From Oceanobacillus chungangensis (GTDB lineage: Bacteria; Bacillota; Bacilli; Bacillales; Amphibacillaceae): DNA of 64,000 nucleotides. The DNA lies in the NCBI RefSeq assembly GCF_003369565.1, contig NZ_PIOD01000008.1, forward strand, positions 62,001 through 126,000, given 5' to 3'. Under the pieces are notes generated by a model. That model ran no database searches and was not told where the DNA came from. It saw nothing but the letters and a program-made list of their open reading frames with translations. Made by a program: the position numbers and the translations under genes. Below, piece by piece: positions 26,604 through 36,064 of this stretch (within the stretch, counting starts at the first letter, position 1; each line of letters opens with the position of its first letter).

Positions 26604-27503
26604 GTGAGTAATGTTCCTTTAATTGTTACTACAGAATGGTTAGCTAAAAGACTAGATGATCCTAAATTAAGATTGTTAGATGCAACAACATTTTTAAAGC
26701 AACCGGAAAATGGTGGGTATTATGATGTATGGTCAGGTAAAGAGGCATATGAAAAAGGCCATATTCCTGGTGCTGTATACGCTGATTTACTTGAAGAACT
26801 TTCTGACCCGGACGCACCGTACAAATTTACCGTTCCACCAAGAGAACTTTTTGTAAATAAAATTAGCGATTTAGGTGTTGGAGATGATACGTATGTTGTC
26901 GTATATGATCAAGGATTTGCAACGGTAGGAGCGCCAATTATTGCTTCAGACTGGGCGTCGCGTCTCGCATGGCAATTGAATTATGAAGGGTTTGATAATG
27001 TCGCAGTCCTTGATGGAGGTTTTCCGAAATGGCAGGAGGAAGGACGCCCGGTAACGACAGAAACAGGTTCCTATCCGAAAGCAACATTTACTGGGAAACG
27101 CCGACCAGAGTTTCTAGCTACAAAAGAAGATGTAAAGAATGCAATAAACGATGAAAATGTCATTCTTGTTAATAGCCTGACGGAAGCTGATTTTAACGGA
27201 GAAACAGACACTTACGCACGAAGCGGACATATTCCAGGCAGTGTAAATGTATTTTTTGGCGACTTCTCAAATCCTGAAACGAAAGAACTTTATGATGACG
27301 AAGCACTGCGTGAATCATTTGAAAAAGTTGGAGCACTCGATCCGAATAAGAAAGTGATAACGTACTGTGGAAGCGGAATTGCTGCAACTTGGAATGCGCT
27401 TATCTTAAATAAGTTGGGCCAACATAATGTTGCGATGTATGATGGTTCGATGACAGAATGGACAGCAGATCCGGCATTGCCATTGGATAAAGTAGAAAAA
27501 TAG
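26604..27503 (+). CDS. two-domain sulfurtransferase (rhodanese, thiosulfate type)
   Basis: 299 residues with two rhodanese folds. The N-terminal domain (about 5-145) lacks the active Cys; the C-terminal domain has the persulfide-carrying Cys255 in TYCGSGIAAT. Typical landmarks include GHIPGAVYAD and SGHIPGSVNVFF. It transfers sulfur from thiosulfate or mercaptopyruvate to acceptors such as cyanide. The CGSG loop resembles mercaptopyruvate/SseA-like enzymes, so the donor is uncertain. GTG at 26604 follows GGGGGAGAG. Monocistronic. Confidence 0.9.
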   Translation: MSNVPLIVTTEWLAKRLDDPKLRLLDATTFLKQPENGGYYDVWSGKEAYEKGHIPGAVYADLLEELSDPDAPYKFTVPPRELFVNKISDLGVGDDTYVVVYDQGFATVGAPIIASDWASRLAWQLNYEGFDNVAVLDGGFPKWQEEGRPVTTETGSYPKATFTGKRRPEFLATKEDVKNAINDENVILVNSLTEADFNGETDTYARSGHIPGSVNVFFGDFSNPETKELYDDEALRESFEKVGALDPNKKVITYCGSGIAATWNALILNKLGQHNVAMYDGSMTEWTADPALPLDKVEK

Positions 27504-27977
27504 AAATTTTGAAATTGAATCTATATTTATAGATAACTGAGCTATAAGTTAGAATGTGCGTAATGCCATTTGATCTTATGGCTTTTTTTGTAGGATCAGG
27601 AGTTTCTAGTCCAACCATTCAATCGTAGCATATGATCAGGGGAGCGCTCCGACCTAGTCAATAACAGCTCCATCTCTCACTCCATCCCTCCGCTAAGCAA
27701 AGCAAGTGCTCCGAATTAAAGACTAAACGCTCTAAGTTAATGCATCAGACAGAGGTGTCATTCCTCCAATTTATAGCAGCGCTGGTTTACTAGCCTTCAT
27801 TATCCCAATTGTGGCATTTCAGTAAATAAGTTTAGTATAGATTAAATTTCATCCTGTTTAAAATTTTATAATTTATCTGAAAATAAGTATTGTAATATTT
27901 AAGATAATATCATATTATGGATATAAATCAAAAGATACATATCATTTGTTATATATCATTGCACAAGGAGAGTTACG
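27504..27977. other. 474-base gap with a weak terminator and a degenerate repeat
   Basis: A small hairpin GCCAT / ATGGC followed by TTTTTTT (27565-27588) probably terminates the rhodanese transcript. At 27641-27690 lies a degenerate element containing GGAGCGCTCCGAC and CAATAACAGCTCC that resembles 30503-30600. No gene is seen; the TetR gene's own promoter should lie at the right-hand end. Confidence 0.5.
27641..27690. repeat. degenerate repeat fragment
   Basis: GCGCTCCGACCTAGTC ... ACAGCTCCA resembles the stretch GGTGCTCCGACTTGTCC ... ACTGCTCCA at 30509-30557. The two flank the TetR-ABC exporter operon. Similarity was judged by eye only. Confidence 0.3.
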
Positions 27978-28580
27978 ATGGCACCGAAGAAAAAGTTTTC
28001 TAGAGAAGATATTATTAATGCAGCATTTGACATAGCTAAAGTGGAAGGACTCGAATCGATTACAATTAGGAAGGTAGCTCAAAAACTAGGAAGTTCGATC
28101 GCGCCAATTTATGTAAACTTTGATGATGTCGACGAACTAATCAAACAGGTGGTGATGAAAACGATGGATATGTCAAGACAAATGATAGCCGACCAAAACT
28201 CTGGGCAACCGTTCCGTGACGTTGGAATTGCGAGCCTTAAATTTGCGAAGGAATATAGTGTGCTATTTAGAGACCTAATTATGAAAAATAATACGCATAT
28301 GCAATATGAAAGTAATGATATCAACCTTGTGATTGAGCAAATGGGTAAGGATCCAGTACTTGAAGGATTTACTAATGAAGAACTGAAAACCATTTTATTA
28401 AAAATGCAGGTTTTTCAAACTGGACTTTCGGTTATGGTAGCGAATGGACTACTACCTGAAGATTTCAGTGATGAAAGGATGATTGAGATGCTGGACAGTA
28501 CTGCGGAGGATGTGATTGCTACTGCTCACTTTCGCAAAGATGGAGTGTTAGATGAAATAAAAAATAAAAAAGGTCTATGA
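27978..28580 (+). CDS. TetR/AcrR-family regulator of the adjacent ABC exporter
   Basis: 200 residues. The N-terminal DNA-binding domain reads KKKFSREDIINAAFDIAKVEGLESITIRKVAQKLGSSIAPIYVNFDDVDEL, a complete TetR helix-turn-helix. The C-terminal domain is unlike any I can name. GGAGAG precedes the ATG. It is the first gene of a three-gene unit, 40 bases before the ABC ATPase, so it very probably controls that exporter. Confidence 0.88.
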   Translation: MAPKKKFSREDIINAAFDIAKVEGLESITIRKVAQKLGSSIAPIYVNFDDVDELIKQVVMKTMDMSRQMIADQNSGQPFRDVGIASLKFAKEYSVLFRDLIMKNNTHMQYESNDINLVIEQMGKDPVLEGFTNEELKTILLKMQVFQTGLSVMVANGLLPEDFSDERMIEMLDSTAEDVIATAHFRKDGVLDEIKNKKGL

Positions 28581-28620
28581 AAGCTGCCATTTAATTGGCA
28601 AATAAAATAATTGGGGGTAC

Positions 28621-29556
28621 ATGATGATTCTCGATGCGAAAGGTGTCACCAAAGTTTTCCAAGGTCCAGGTAAGTCTAAGATGGTAGCGAATGATAATCT
28701 TTCTTTCCATATTCATGAAGGTGAAATATTCGGGCTTTTAGGACATAACGGTGCAGGAAAAACGACTTTGGTTAACCAAATTCTAGGGTTGCTAACTCCT
28801 ACTAGCGGTGAAATTAACTTGATGGGCGAATCTGTACTCCAATCACCTACTCGAGCGCGATCGATTTGTTCTGTCCAACCTCAGTCTCAAATACCGCTAG
28901 GCTTCCTTACCCCAAAGCAAGCAGTTACGCTAATGGGAAAAATGCGAGCTAGAGAAAAATTTAATCCAAAGCGAGTAGAAATGCTGTTTGAAGCGTTGAA
29001 TATGGGCGGCTGGGCAAATACAGCAGGTGAAAAATTATCTGGTGGTGCCCGTCGGTTGACAGCTTTTTGTATGGCAGTCATTGTTCCAGGTGAATTGGTC
29101 ATACTTGATGAACCGACAAACGATGTAGACCCTGTTCGCAGGCGTTATTTATGGCAAGTAATTCGACAACTAACAAATGATGGGACTTCAGTTATTTTAG
29201 TGACGCATAATGTGGTTGAGGCTGAAAGGGCAGTAGATCGTGTGGCTATATTGCATAAAGGGAAGTTTCTTGCGCAAGGGACACCTTCAGAAGTAAAAGG
29301 TTCCATAAGCAATCAGATGCGGATGGAGGTTAGTTTAGCAAAGGGACTAAATGAAATTGATGTACCAAGCTGGGCGCTTACCTCAAATCATAAGGCTTCC
29401 CGCTTGATGTTTTCTATAGAATCATCAGAGGTGCCATTAACAATTGAGTGGGCGAGAGATAACGTTGATAAAGGTCATTTCATAGATTACTCCTTGTCCC
29501 CTGCAACAATTGAAGATGTTTATGTGGAATTAACTTCAGAAAAAGGAGCTGTCTGA
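28621..29556 (+). CDS. ABC transporter ATP-binding protein (exporter type)
   Basis: 311 residues. Walker A is GHNGAGKTT (about 42-50), the signature is LSGGARR, Walker B is LVILDEPTND and the switch His is in VTHNVVEAE. The ~90-residue extension after the ATPase core is typical of DrrA/CcmA-like ATPases that pair with ABC-2 permeases. Start is ATG 28621 or the adjacent ATG 28624; GGGGG spacing slightly favours the second. It is followed after three bases by the permease gene. Confidence 0.9.
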   Translation: MMILDAKGVTKVFQGPGKSKMVANDNLSFHIHEGEIFGLLGHNGAGKTTLVNQILGLLTPTSGEINLMGESVLQSPTRARSICSVQPQSQIPLGFLTPKQAVTLMGKMRAREKFNPKRVEMLFEALNMGGWANTAGEKLSGGARRLTAFCMAVIVPGELVILDEPTNDVDPVRRRYLWQVIRQLTNDGTSVILVTHNVVEAERAVDRVAILHKGKFLAQGTPSEVKGSISNQMRMEVSLAKGLNEIDVPSWALTSNHKASRLMFSIESSEVPLTIEWARDNVDKGHFIDYSLSPATIEDVYVELTSEKGAV

Positions 29557-29559
29557 ATA

Positions 29560-30294
29560 ATGATGAGTATGTTGAGTCACTATAAGCATGTTTTTCAAAT
29601 GCAGTTTCTTAGAAATGCGGGATTTTTTGTAGTGATAGCTTTCATTCAAATATTGATATCGATAGGAATCGTAATTGGTTTTACGTACTTGATTCCAGAC
29701 CCCAGTACTAGCAGCATCCTCTACTTAGCAACAGGAGCACCTACTATCATCTTAATTATTACGGGACTCGTTATTTTACCTCAACAAATTGGTACTGCCA
29801 AAGCTGATGGGTATATGGAGTATATAAAATCATGGCCTGTAAAGCGTTCTGTCATTCTCGGAGCGGATACAACTCTATGGATATTACTCACGATTCCGGG
29901 TATTATTGTTTCATCAATTGTTGCTTATTTTATGTTTAATCCTGGCTATGATGTTTCATGGACAGTAGTTCCAGCATTTTTCTTGATTGCATTAACATCG
30001 ATTGGTGTTGGATATGGATTTTCTTACCTCTTATCTCCAGCGGCTTCACTCGGAATTTCTCAAGTAATCGTTTTTGGAGCTCTTATGTTTTCACCGGTAA
30101 ACTTCCCGATGGAACGGCTTCCAGAATGGCTTCAGTCGCTACATGAAATATTACCAATTTATTCAATGGCTGAAGTAATGCGCGCGTCGCTCGCGGCTTC
30201 AACCTTTACTGCAGGAATAGAAAACTACATTAATTTATTATTATGGTGTGTATTAGGTTACGGCGGTGCTATCTTTATTTTAAATAAAAGGTAA
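29560..30294 (+). CDS. ABC-2 type permease
   Basis: 244 residues with six hydrophobic helices in the ABC-2 arrangement, including the typical late segment FSPVNFPMERLPEWLQSLHEILPIYSMAEVMR, which resembles the conserved amphipathic motif of DrrB-type exporters. It lies three bases after the ATPase stop, so the two form one export complex. Cargo is unknown; a TetR regulator suggests a drug or other toxic compound. Ends the operon before a terminator. Confidence 0.88.
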   Translation: MMSMLSHYKHVFQMQFLRNAGFFVVIAFIQILISIGIVIGFTYLIPDPSTSSILYLATGAPTIILIITGLVILPQQIGTAKADGYMEYIKSWPVKRSVILGADTTLWILLTIPGIIVSSIVAYFMFNPGYDVSWTVVPAFFLIALTSIGVGYGFSYLLSPAASLGISQVIVFGALMFSPVNFPMERLPEWLQSLHEILPIYSMAEVMRASLAASTFTAGIENYINLLLWCVLGYGGAIFILNKR

Positions 30295-30351
30295 ACGTAG
30301 AGCAGAGAATATAGGTTGTTATTAGCTAAATTAGAATAGATAATAAACAGT

Positions 30352-30389
30352 AAAAAACCCTTTGACTTTTTGATAAGTTGAGGGGTTTT
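30352..30389 (+). terminator. terminator of the TetR-ABC operon
   Basis: AAAACCCTTTGACTT pairs with AAGTTGAGGGGTTTT with two wobbles and a T-rich right end, about 60 bases after the permease stop. Confidence 0.75.
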
Positions 30390-30502
30390 CCCATTGCTGT
30401 TGATAATAATTGTCGGCAGTCAAAAGAATATGCTTGATTCTTCTTGATTGTATAGGAGTAGGAGCAAATCTTATTCGATTTGCTCCACTGTACTTATAAT
30501 AG

Positions 30503-30600
30503 GCCGGTGCTCCGACTTGTCCAGCGCCCAATATAGTAGTTACTGCTCCACACTTTACATCAACACTTCTTCTTATAAGTAACACAAATGCTCCATCCAA
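30503..30600. repeat. degenerate repeat fragment downstream of the IclR gene
   Basis: GGTGCTCCGACTTGTCCAGCGCCC combines a block like 27641-27690 with the CCAGCGCCC opening of interspersed repeat A. It lies between the ABC terminator and the IclR stop. Two frames through it (both strands) are not credible genes. Confidence 0.3.
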
Positions 30601-30607
30601 CTCGAAC

Positions 30608-31408
30608 CTAACTTCGCAACCGCTTAAAATATCGTTCATCATACCCAAGCCGTTCAGAAGCCTCATTCCCTGCTTCCATAACCTTTTTAGCAATTCGATT
30701 GATTTTATGATCTGTCATCCGCTGGATAGGACCGACGACGGTAATGGCACTAACAACTTGACCAGTATAATCACGAATTGGTGCAGCCACAGACCTTGTA
30801 CCTTCTGTTAACTCCTCTGTACTAACTGCGAACCCTTGCTCTCGAATGATTTCAAGCTCACCTTGTAATTGCCCTGGATCCGTAATAGTATTGTGCATAT
30901 GTTTAACCAAGCCCCCATCAATTACCTTTCCGACAATTTTTGGTTCACTAAAAGCTAGCAGGACTTTACCGGAGCTTGTGCAATAGGAAGGATTTCTTCT
31001 GCCAAGATGGGTCAGGATGCGAACGGGATGATTGCATTCTTCCTTATGAATATAAATCGTATCAAGTCCATCAAGTATGGCTAAGTGCGCCGTCTCTCCT
31101 GTATCGTTCACGAGTTTGTATAATACCGGTGCAGCCTCCTTATGAATTTCTAAATCATTTGTAATAATTCCACCTAAAGTAAGGACAGATAATCCTAATC
31201 GATAAGCATTTGTCTTCTCGTCTTTTATCACAAAGCCTTCGCTTGCTAATGTAGAGAGCAGCCTGCTTACAGTACTTTTTGCTAATCCTAACGATTCTGC
31301 CAGCTCACCAACTCTTTTTGTCGGTTCAAAGGTTGAAAAACTTTTGAGTAAACGTAGTGCATTTTGAACGGAAGAAAGAATTTGTGGACCACCCTTTATC
31401 TTAGACAT
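30608..31408 (-). CDS. IclR-family transcriptional regulator of the aromatic pathway
   Basis: 266 residues. The N-terminal winged helix contains SVQNALRLLKSFSTFEPTKRVGELAESLGLAKSTVSRLLSTLASEGFV, the standard IclR DNA-binding domain. The C-terminal effector domain (about 85-255) has ETAHLAILDGLDTIYIHKEE and the GRRNPSYCTSSGKVLLA pocket motif. GGAGGG precedes the ATG at a slightly long spacing. It diverges from the meta-cleavage operon starting at 31724, and a GTTCC-N7-GGAAC palindrome lies between them. IclR proteins in such clusters (PcaU, PobR, PcaR types) usually sense an aromatic acid or intermediate; activation or repression cannot be read. Confidence 0.9.
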   Translation of the reverse strand: MSKIKGGPQILSSVQNALRLLKSFSTFEPTKRVGELAESLGLAKSTVSRLLSTLASEGFVIKDEKTNAYRLGLSVLTLGGIITNDLEIHKEAAPVLYKLVNDTGETAHLAILDGLDTIYIHKEECNHPVRILTHLGRRNPSYCTSSGKVLLAFSEPKIVGKVIDGGLVKHMHNTITDPGQLQGELEIIREQGFAVSTEELTEGTRSVAAPIRDYTGQVVSAITVVGPIQRMTDHKINRIAKKVMEAGNEASERLGYDERYFKRLRS

Positions 31409-31723
31409 TGTTTCTTTTCACCCTCCGATTTTTTCTTTGTTCTGTATAAAAGAACTGATTTTATTTATTATCATATCAGTAAGAAACCTTTATGTACAAG
31501 TAAATGATAACGCTAACTATAATGTGAAGTTTAATATAATAACAAAAAAATTACAATTTGTTCCGCATAGGGGAACTACTGTCTTTTTTCATTTTAGCTT
31601 AATCTCTATACTAGGTTTAAGCAGATAAATAGATTCTTCGTTTCTTGTTGGAGTATTTATTTATCAAAAAGATAATTCAAGAGGTAATGTATCCGTTTCC
31701 ATTAAATGAAGGAGGAATTTTAC
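31409..31723. promoter_or_regulatory. divergent control region between iclR and the meta-cleavage operon
   Basis: 315 bases without genes. The palindrome at 31560-31576 and a possible -10 box TATACT at 31607-31612 (no good -35, with T-rich sequence in its place) are the recognisable signals for the rightward promoter. A poor -35 fits an activator-dependent promoter. Confidence 0.4.
31560..31576. promoter_or_regulatory. probable IclR operator
   Basis: GTTCC-N7-GGAAC, reading GTTCCGCATAGGGGAAC, is an interrupted palindrome of the size and GTTCC/GGAAC character bound by IclR-type regulators of aromatic catabolism. It lies about 30 bases upstream of a candidate -10 box for the rightward operon. 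Confidence 0.5.
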
Positions 31724-33190
31724 ATGCAAACAACAGAAACAAAGCCGGGCGTAAAACCAATTGATTGCTCCCACTATATTAATGGGGAATATGTGCAATC
31801 AAAAGATGGAAAGACATTTGAAAACGTTAACCCAGCAACAGAAGAGGTATTAGGAGTTGTTGCAGAAGGTGGAAAAGAAGAAGTAGATTATGCAGTTGGT
31901 GTTGCTAGGAAAGCACTTAAAGGCGAATGGGGAAACATGCCGGTTAGAGAACGATCTGCTATTATCCGTAAAATAGGGGATTTGATTTTAGAAAGAAAAG
32001 AGGAATTAGCAACACTTGAATCGCTAGATACAGGTAAGCCATTATGGCTTTCAAAAAAGGTAGATATTGATCGTGCAGCATATAATTTTCATTTCTTTGC
32101 TGATTACATGACAACAGTCGGGACGGAAGCTTACCAGCAGGATGATATAGCGTTGCACTATGCAATCCGTCGCCCAGTTGGTGTTGTTGGATTAATTAAT
32201 CCATGGAACTTGCCGCTGCTACTTATGACATGGAAGCTTGCACCAGCATTAGCAGCAGGAAATACAGTCGTTATGAAACCATCGGAAGTAACACCAATGA
32301 CAGCAACAGTGTTAGCTCAAATTTGTACGGATGCTGGGGTGCCAGATGGCGTGGTAAATATGGTACACGGTAAGGGTGAAACAGGGGCAGCAATTACTTC
32401 ACATGATGATGTTGATGCAATTGCATTTACTGGTGAGACGATTACTGGTACTGCGATTATGAAGGCGGCATCACCAACGATCAAGAAATTATCATTTGAG
32501 CTTGGTGGGAAAAATCCAAACCTTATATTCGCAGATGCGGATTTAGATGATGTAATAGATACAACAATGCGTTCAAGCTTTATTAATCAAGGGGAAGTTT
32601 GTTTATGCGGGTCAAGAATTTACGTTGAACGTTCGATTTACGATGAGTTCCTGGAAAAATTTGCAGCAAGAGCAAAGGAATTAAAATTAGGCGATCCATT
32701 TGATCCAGAAACAAAAGTTGGGGCATTGGTAAGTGAAGAACATTATAAAAAAGTACTTAGCTTTCTAGAAATTGCCAAAGAAGAAGGCGGCACATTCTTA
32801 ACAGGTGGGAAAGTTCCTGAGGGATTGGATAAAGGATTCTTCGTAGAGCCGACGATTATTACAGGGTTAGGAAAAGACTCACGATGTGTGCGTGAAGAAA
32901 TCTTTGGTCCAGTAGTAACGGTTATTCCATTTGATACGGAAGAAGAAGTATTAGAGCAAGTGAATGATACAAACTACGGGCTTAGTGCTAGTCTGTGGAC
33001 GAGTGATATTAAACGTGCTACTCGAGTAGCAGCGCAAATTGAAGCTGGAATGGTCTGGATCAACACTTGGTTCTTACGTGATCTGCGTACTCCATTTGGA
33101 GGAATGAAACATAGTGGCTTAGGACGTGAAGGTGGAGCACATAGCTTTGACTTCTACTCAGAATTAACGAATATTACGATCAAGCATTAG
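31724..33190 (+). CDS. dmpC: 2-hydroxymuconic semialdehyde dehydrogenase
   Basis: 488-residue NAD-dependent aldehyde dehydrogenase. The catalytic Cys is in NQGEVCLCGSR, the catalytic Glu in SFELGGKNPN, and the cofactor loop in AFTGETITG. CLCGSR around the active Cys is characteristic of the semialdehyde dehydrogenases of meta-cleavage pathways (DmpC, XylG, PraB, AmnC). It oxidises 2-hydroxymuconate (or 2-aminomuconate) semialdehyde to the dicarboxylate, the first step of the oxalocrotonate branch. ATG at 31724 follows AAGGAGG; the frame is open 18 bases further upstream. First gene of operon 1; the equivalent in the Paenibacillus protocatechuate cluster is praB. Confidence 0.88.
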   Translation: MQTTETKPGVKPIDCSHYINGEYVQSKDGKTFENVNPATEEVLGVVAEGGKEEVDYAVGVARKALKGEWGNMPVRERSAIIRKIGDLILERKEELATLESLDTGKPLWLSKKVDIDRAAYNFHFFADYMTTVGTEAYQQDDIALHYAIRRPVGVVGLINPWNLPLLLMTWKLAPALAAGNTVVMKPSEVTPMTATVLAQICTDAGVPDGVVNMVHGKGETGAAITSHDDVDAIAFTGETITGTAIMKAASPTIKKLSFELGGKNPNLIFADADLDDVIDTTMRSSFINQGEVCLCGSRIYVERSIYDEFLEKFAARAKELKLGDPFDPETKVGALVSEEHYKKVLSFLEIAKEEGGTFLTGGKVPEGLDKGFFVEPTIITGLGKDSRCVREEIFGPVVTVIPFDTEEEVLEQVNDTNYGLSASLWTSDIKRATRVAAQIEAGMVWINTWFLRDLRTPFGGMKHSGLGREGGAHSFDFYSELTNITIKH

Positions 33191-33202
33191 GAGGAAACGT
33201 TT

Positions 33203-34000
33203 ATGAAAACGGAATACACACCTAATACGGAAGGCCTTGCAGAACATTTAGCTAGTGCATGGGATAAGAGGGAAGGGGTTCAGCCAGTTACTGTGCTGAA
33301 TCCTGACCTATCAGTAGATGATGCATATCAAGTACAATTGCACACGATTGAAGAGGAAGTTAAAAAGGGGCAGCGGATTACTGGAAAAAAGATTGGGCTA
33401 ACCTCTAAAGCCATGCAGGAAATGCTTGGTGTTGGCGAACCGGATTATGGACATTTATTAGACAAGATGCATGTAGAAAATGGTGGAGAGATTTCATTTT
33501 CAAGAGTGTTACAGCCAAAGGTTGAAGGTGAAATTGCGTTTATCCTTAAAGATGATTTAGTTGGACCAAATGTTACGACGATGGATGTGCTTGCTGCAAC
33601 AGAGGCAGTTGTACCAGCACTCGAAATTGTTGATAGCAGAATCAAAGATTGGAAGATTACATTAGCAGATACTGTTGCTGACAATGCTTCATCTGGATTA
33701 TATGTCCTAGGTGATAAAGCTGTAAAACTTACAGAAATCGATATAAAACAAATTGGCATGACGTTATATAAAAATAATGTGCTGCAAAATACAGGCGTTG
33801 GAGCTGCAGCATTAGGTGATCCGGCAAAATGTGTTGCATGGCTTGCTAATAAACTATCAACCTATGGAATTACGTTAAAAGCCGGAGAAGTCATTCTATC
33901 TGGAGCATTATCAGCTGCAATCGAAGGAGAGCCAGGAGATACATTTTATGCAAAGTTTTCTGATTTAGGTGAAGTGCGTGTGTCCTTTGTAGGTAGTTAA
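33203..34000 (+). CDS. dmpE: 2-hydroxypenta-2,4-dienoate (2-oxopent-4-enoate) hydratase
   Basis: 265 residues of the fumarylacetoacetase-like hydratase/decarboxylase family. KKIGLTSKAMQEMLGV, the metal-binding KVEGEIAFIL with a Glu pair, and EIVDSRIKDWKIT are typical of MhpD/DmpE hydratases. It adds water to 2-hydroxypenta-2,4-dienoate, giving 4-hydroxy-2-oxovalerate. GGAGGAAAC precedes the ATG, 12 bases after the dehydrogenase stop. A paralogue four genes on is the matching decarboxylase; assignment between the two rests on similarity judged by eye and on gene order (hydratase beside dmpFG). Confidence 0.82.
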   Translation: MKTEYTPNTEGLAEHLASAWDKREGVQPVTVLNPDLSVDDAYQVQLHTIEEEVKKGQRITGKKIGLTSKAMQEMLGVGEPDYGHLLDKMHVENGGEISFSRVLQPKVEGEIAFILKDDLVGPNVTTMDVLAATEAVVPALEIVDSRIKDWKITLADTVADNASSGLYVLGDKAVKLTEIDIKQIGMTLYKNNVLQNTGVGAAALGDPAKCVAWLANKLSTYGITLKAGEVILSGALSAAIEGEPGDTFYAKFSDLGEVRVSFVGS

Positions 34001-34102
34001 GAAAGTAAAACGACTTTCTTACTAGATAAGTGCGGGCTTTGACTGTCACCGAAAGGCTTAGGCCTTGCCTTAGTTTTCTAAAATAAATGGGGAGGTACCC
34101 AA

Positions 34103-34993
34103 ATGGAAAAAGTCAAAGTTGGAATAATTGGGTCCGGAAATATCGGTTCTGACTTGATGGTTAAATTAACGAAATCAGACGTGTTGGAATTAACAACAAT
34201 GATGGGAATCGATGCGACATCAAGAGGAATGCAGCATGCCAAATATTTGGGACTTCAAGTATTTGATATTGGTGTAGATGGTTTATTGGAACAGCCGGAA
34301 TTAGTTGATATCGTGTTTGACGCGACGAGTGCTGGAGCACATATCCATAATGCAGAAGTTGCAAAAAAGCTAGGCAAACAAATGCTTGATTTAACACCGG
34401 CTGCTATTGGACCATTTGTAGCACCTACTGTTAATATAGCGGAGCATTTGGACGCAGACAATGTAAATTTAATTACTTGTGGTGGGCAGGCAACAATCCC
34501 GATTATCCATGCAATTAACCAAGTTGCACCAGTTGAATACGGAGAAATTGTTGCAACCATTTCCAGTAAAAGTGCTGGTCCGGGAACAAGAGCTAACATA
34601 GATGAATTTACGGAAACAACCGCTAAAGCAATCGAACAAGTCGGTGGTGCAAAGAAAGGAAAGGCAATTATTATCCTAAATCCTGCAGAGCCACCAATTA
34701 TGATGCGCGATACCGTCCAAGCAATTGTTGAGGAAGGTGCAGTGGATCAAGAGAAAATTACAAATGCAATCTCTCGAATGGTAGAAAAGGTTCAAACATT
34801 CGTTCCAGGCTACCAATTACGTACGGAACCAATTTTTGACGGGAATAAAGTAACAGTTTTCCTTGAAATTGAGGGAGCAGGACATTTTCTGCCAAAATAT
34901 GCCGGGAATTTAGATATTATGACAGCAGCTGCAGTAAAAGTAGCAGAGGAATTAGCAAAGAATCGTGTAAACGTATCGGCAAACCAATTGTAG
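34103..34993 (+). CDS. dmpF: acetaldehyde dehydrogenase (acetylating)
   Basis: 296 residues. [16 protein letters not shown] is the NAD fold, and the active Cys lies in [27 protein letters not shown] is another family block. It converts acetaldehyde to acetyl-CoA with NAD and CoA and works in a channelling complex with the aldolase encoded next. About 100 bases separate it from the hydratase, without a convincing terminator. GGGGAGGT precedes the ATG. Equivalent to MhpF, BphJ and PraG. Confidence 0.94.
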   Translation: MEKVKVGIIGSGNIGSDLMVKLTKSDVLELTTMMGIDATSRGMQHAKYLGLQVFDIGVDGLLEQPELVDIVFDATSAGAHIHNAEVAKKLGKQMLDLTPAAIGPFVAPTVNIAEHLDADNVNLITCGGQATIPIIHAINQVAPVEYGEIVATISSKSAGPGTRANIDEFTETTAKAIEQVGGAKKGKAIIILNPAEPPIMMRDTVQAIVEEGAVDQEKITNAISRMVEKVQTFVPGYQLRTEPIFDGNKVTVFLEIEGAGHFLPKYAGNLDIMTAAAVKVAEELAKNRVNVSANQL

Positions 34994-35008
34994 GAAAGGA
35001 GGATGAAT

Positions 35009-36025
35009 ATGGTGAATCAATCTGAAATTAAAATTACGGAAGTTGCGTTACGTGATGGTAGTCATGCAATTAGCCATCAGTACACAGTTGACCAGGTTAC
35101 AGCTACTGCAAAAGCATTAAACGAAGCGCATGTTCCTTATATTGAAGTGTCTCATGGTGATGGATTAGGTGGCTCTTCATTACAGTATGGATTATCTCGA
35201 ACTAATGAGCTTGAATTAATCGAGGCTGCTGTATCAGTCACTGACTTTTCAAAGATTGCGGTATTGTTGATCCCAGGAATTGGGACGATTGAGGATTTGA
35301 AGGAAGCTGCTAATTTGGGTGCGAAAATGGCAAGGGTCGCAACGCATGTAACAGAAGCAGACGTTTCCAAACAGCATATTCAAACTGCAAAAGAATTAGG
35401 TATGGAGACGGTTGGTTTTCTAATGATGAGTCATATGGCACCAACAGAGAAATTACTTGAGCAAGCAAAATTAATGGAAAGTTATGGTACGGATACTGTT
35501 TATGTTGTCGATTCCGCAGGTGCTCTACTTCCACATCAGGTTAAGGAAAGAATTAAGTCGTTGAAGCAAGCATTAAATATAAATATTGGTTTCCATGGTC
35601 ATAATAATCTGTCGCTCGCAATGGGGAATACATTAGCTGCAATTGAAGAAGGAGCGAATCGAATCGATGGTAGCATACGCTGTCTAGGAGCAGGTGCAGG
35701 TAACACGCAAACAGAGGTATTGGTTGCTGTATTAGAGAAGATGGGTATTCAAACAGGCATTGACCTTTATAAAATTATGGATATAGCGGAAGACATTGTC
35801 GCACCGTTTTTACCAAAGCCTCAAGAGATTAATCGTGATAGTTTAACTTTAGGCTATGCAGGAGTCTATTCTAGTTTTCTCTTACATGCTAACCGAGCTG
35901 CAGAGAAATTCTCAGTAGAATCTAGAGATATTCTAGTAGAACTAGGCAAGAGAGAAATTGTTGGGGGTCAGGAAGATATGATCGTGGATGTTGCAGCTGA
36001 GCTCTCAAAAGCGGCAACCAAATAA
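35009..36025 (+). CDS. dmpG: 4-hydroxy-2-oxovalerate aldolase
   Basis: 338 residues. The TIM-barrel HMGL-like domain opens with ITEVALRDGSHAISHQYT (catalytic and metal residues in LRDGSH) and has the metal-binding GFHGHNNLSLA. A C-terminal helical communication domain contacts the dehydrogenase. It splits 4-hydroxy-2-oxovalerate into pyruvate and acetaldehyde, which is passed directly to DmpF. ATG at 35009 has AAGGAGG 6 bases upstream; the in-frame ATG at 35003 touches that site and is unlikely. Equivalent to MhpE, BphI and PraF. Confidence 0.94.
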   Translation: MVNQSEIKITEVALRDGSHAISHQYTVDQVTATAKALNEAHVPYIEVSHGDGLGGSSLQYGLSRTNELELIEAAVSVTDFSKIAVLLIPGIGTIEDLKEAANLGAKMARVATHVTEADVSKQHIQTAKELGMETVGFLMMSHMAPTEKLLEQAKLMESYGTDTVYVVDSAGALLPHQVKERIKSLKQALNINIGFHGHNNLSLAMGNTLAAIEEGANRIDGSIRCLGAGAGNTQTEVLVAVLEKMGIQTGIDLYKIMDIAEDIVAPFLPKPQEINRDSLTLGYAGVYSSFLLHANRAAEKFSVESRDILVELGKREIVGGQEDMIVDVAAELSKAATK

Positions 36026-36064
36026 CTATTTTAAATAAGAAATACGTGCATGGGGGAGAAGGAC

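Noticed and set aside
30331-30693. 120-codon minus-strand frame after the IclR gene
   Set aside because: It begins inside the IclR gene in another frame and spans a terminator and repeat fragment.
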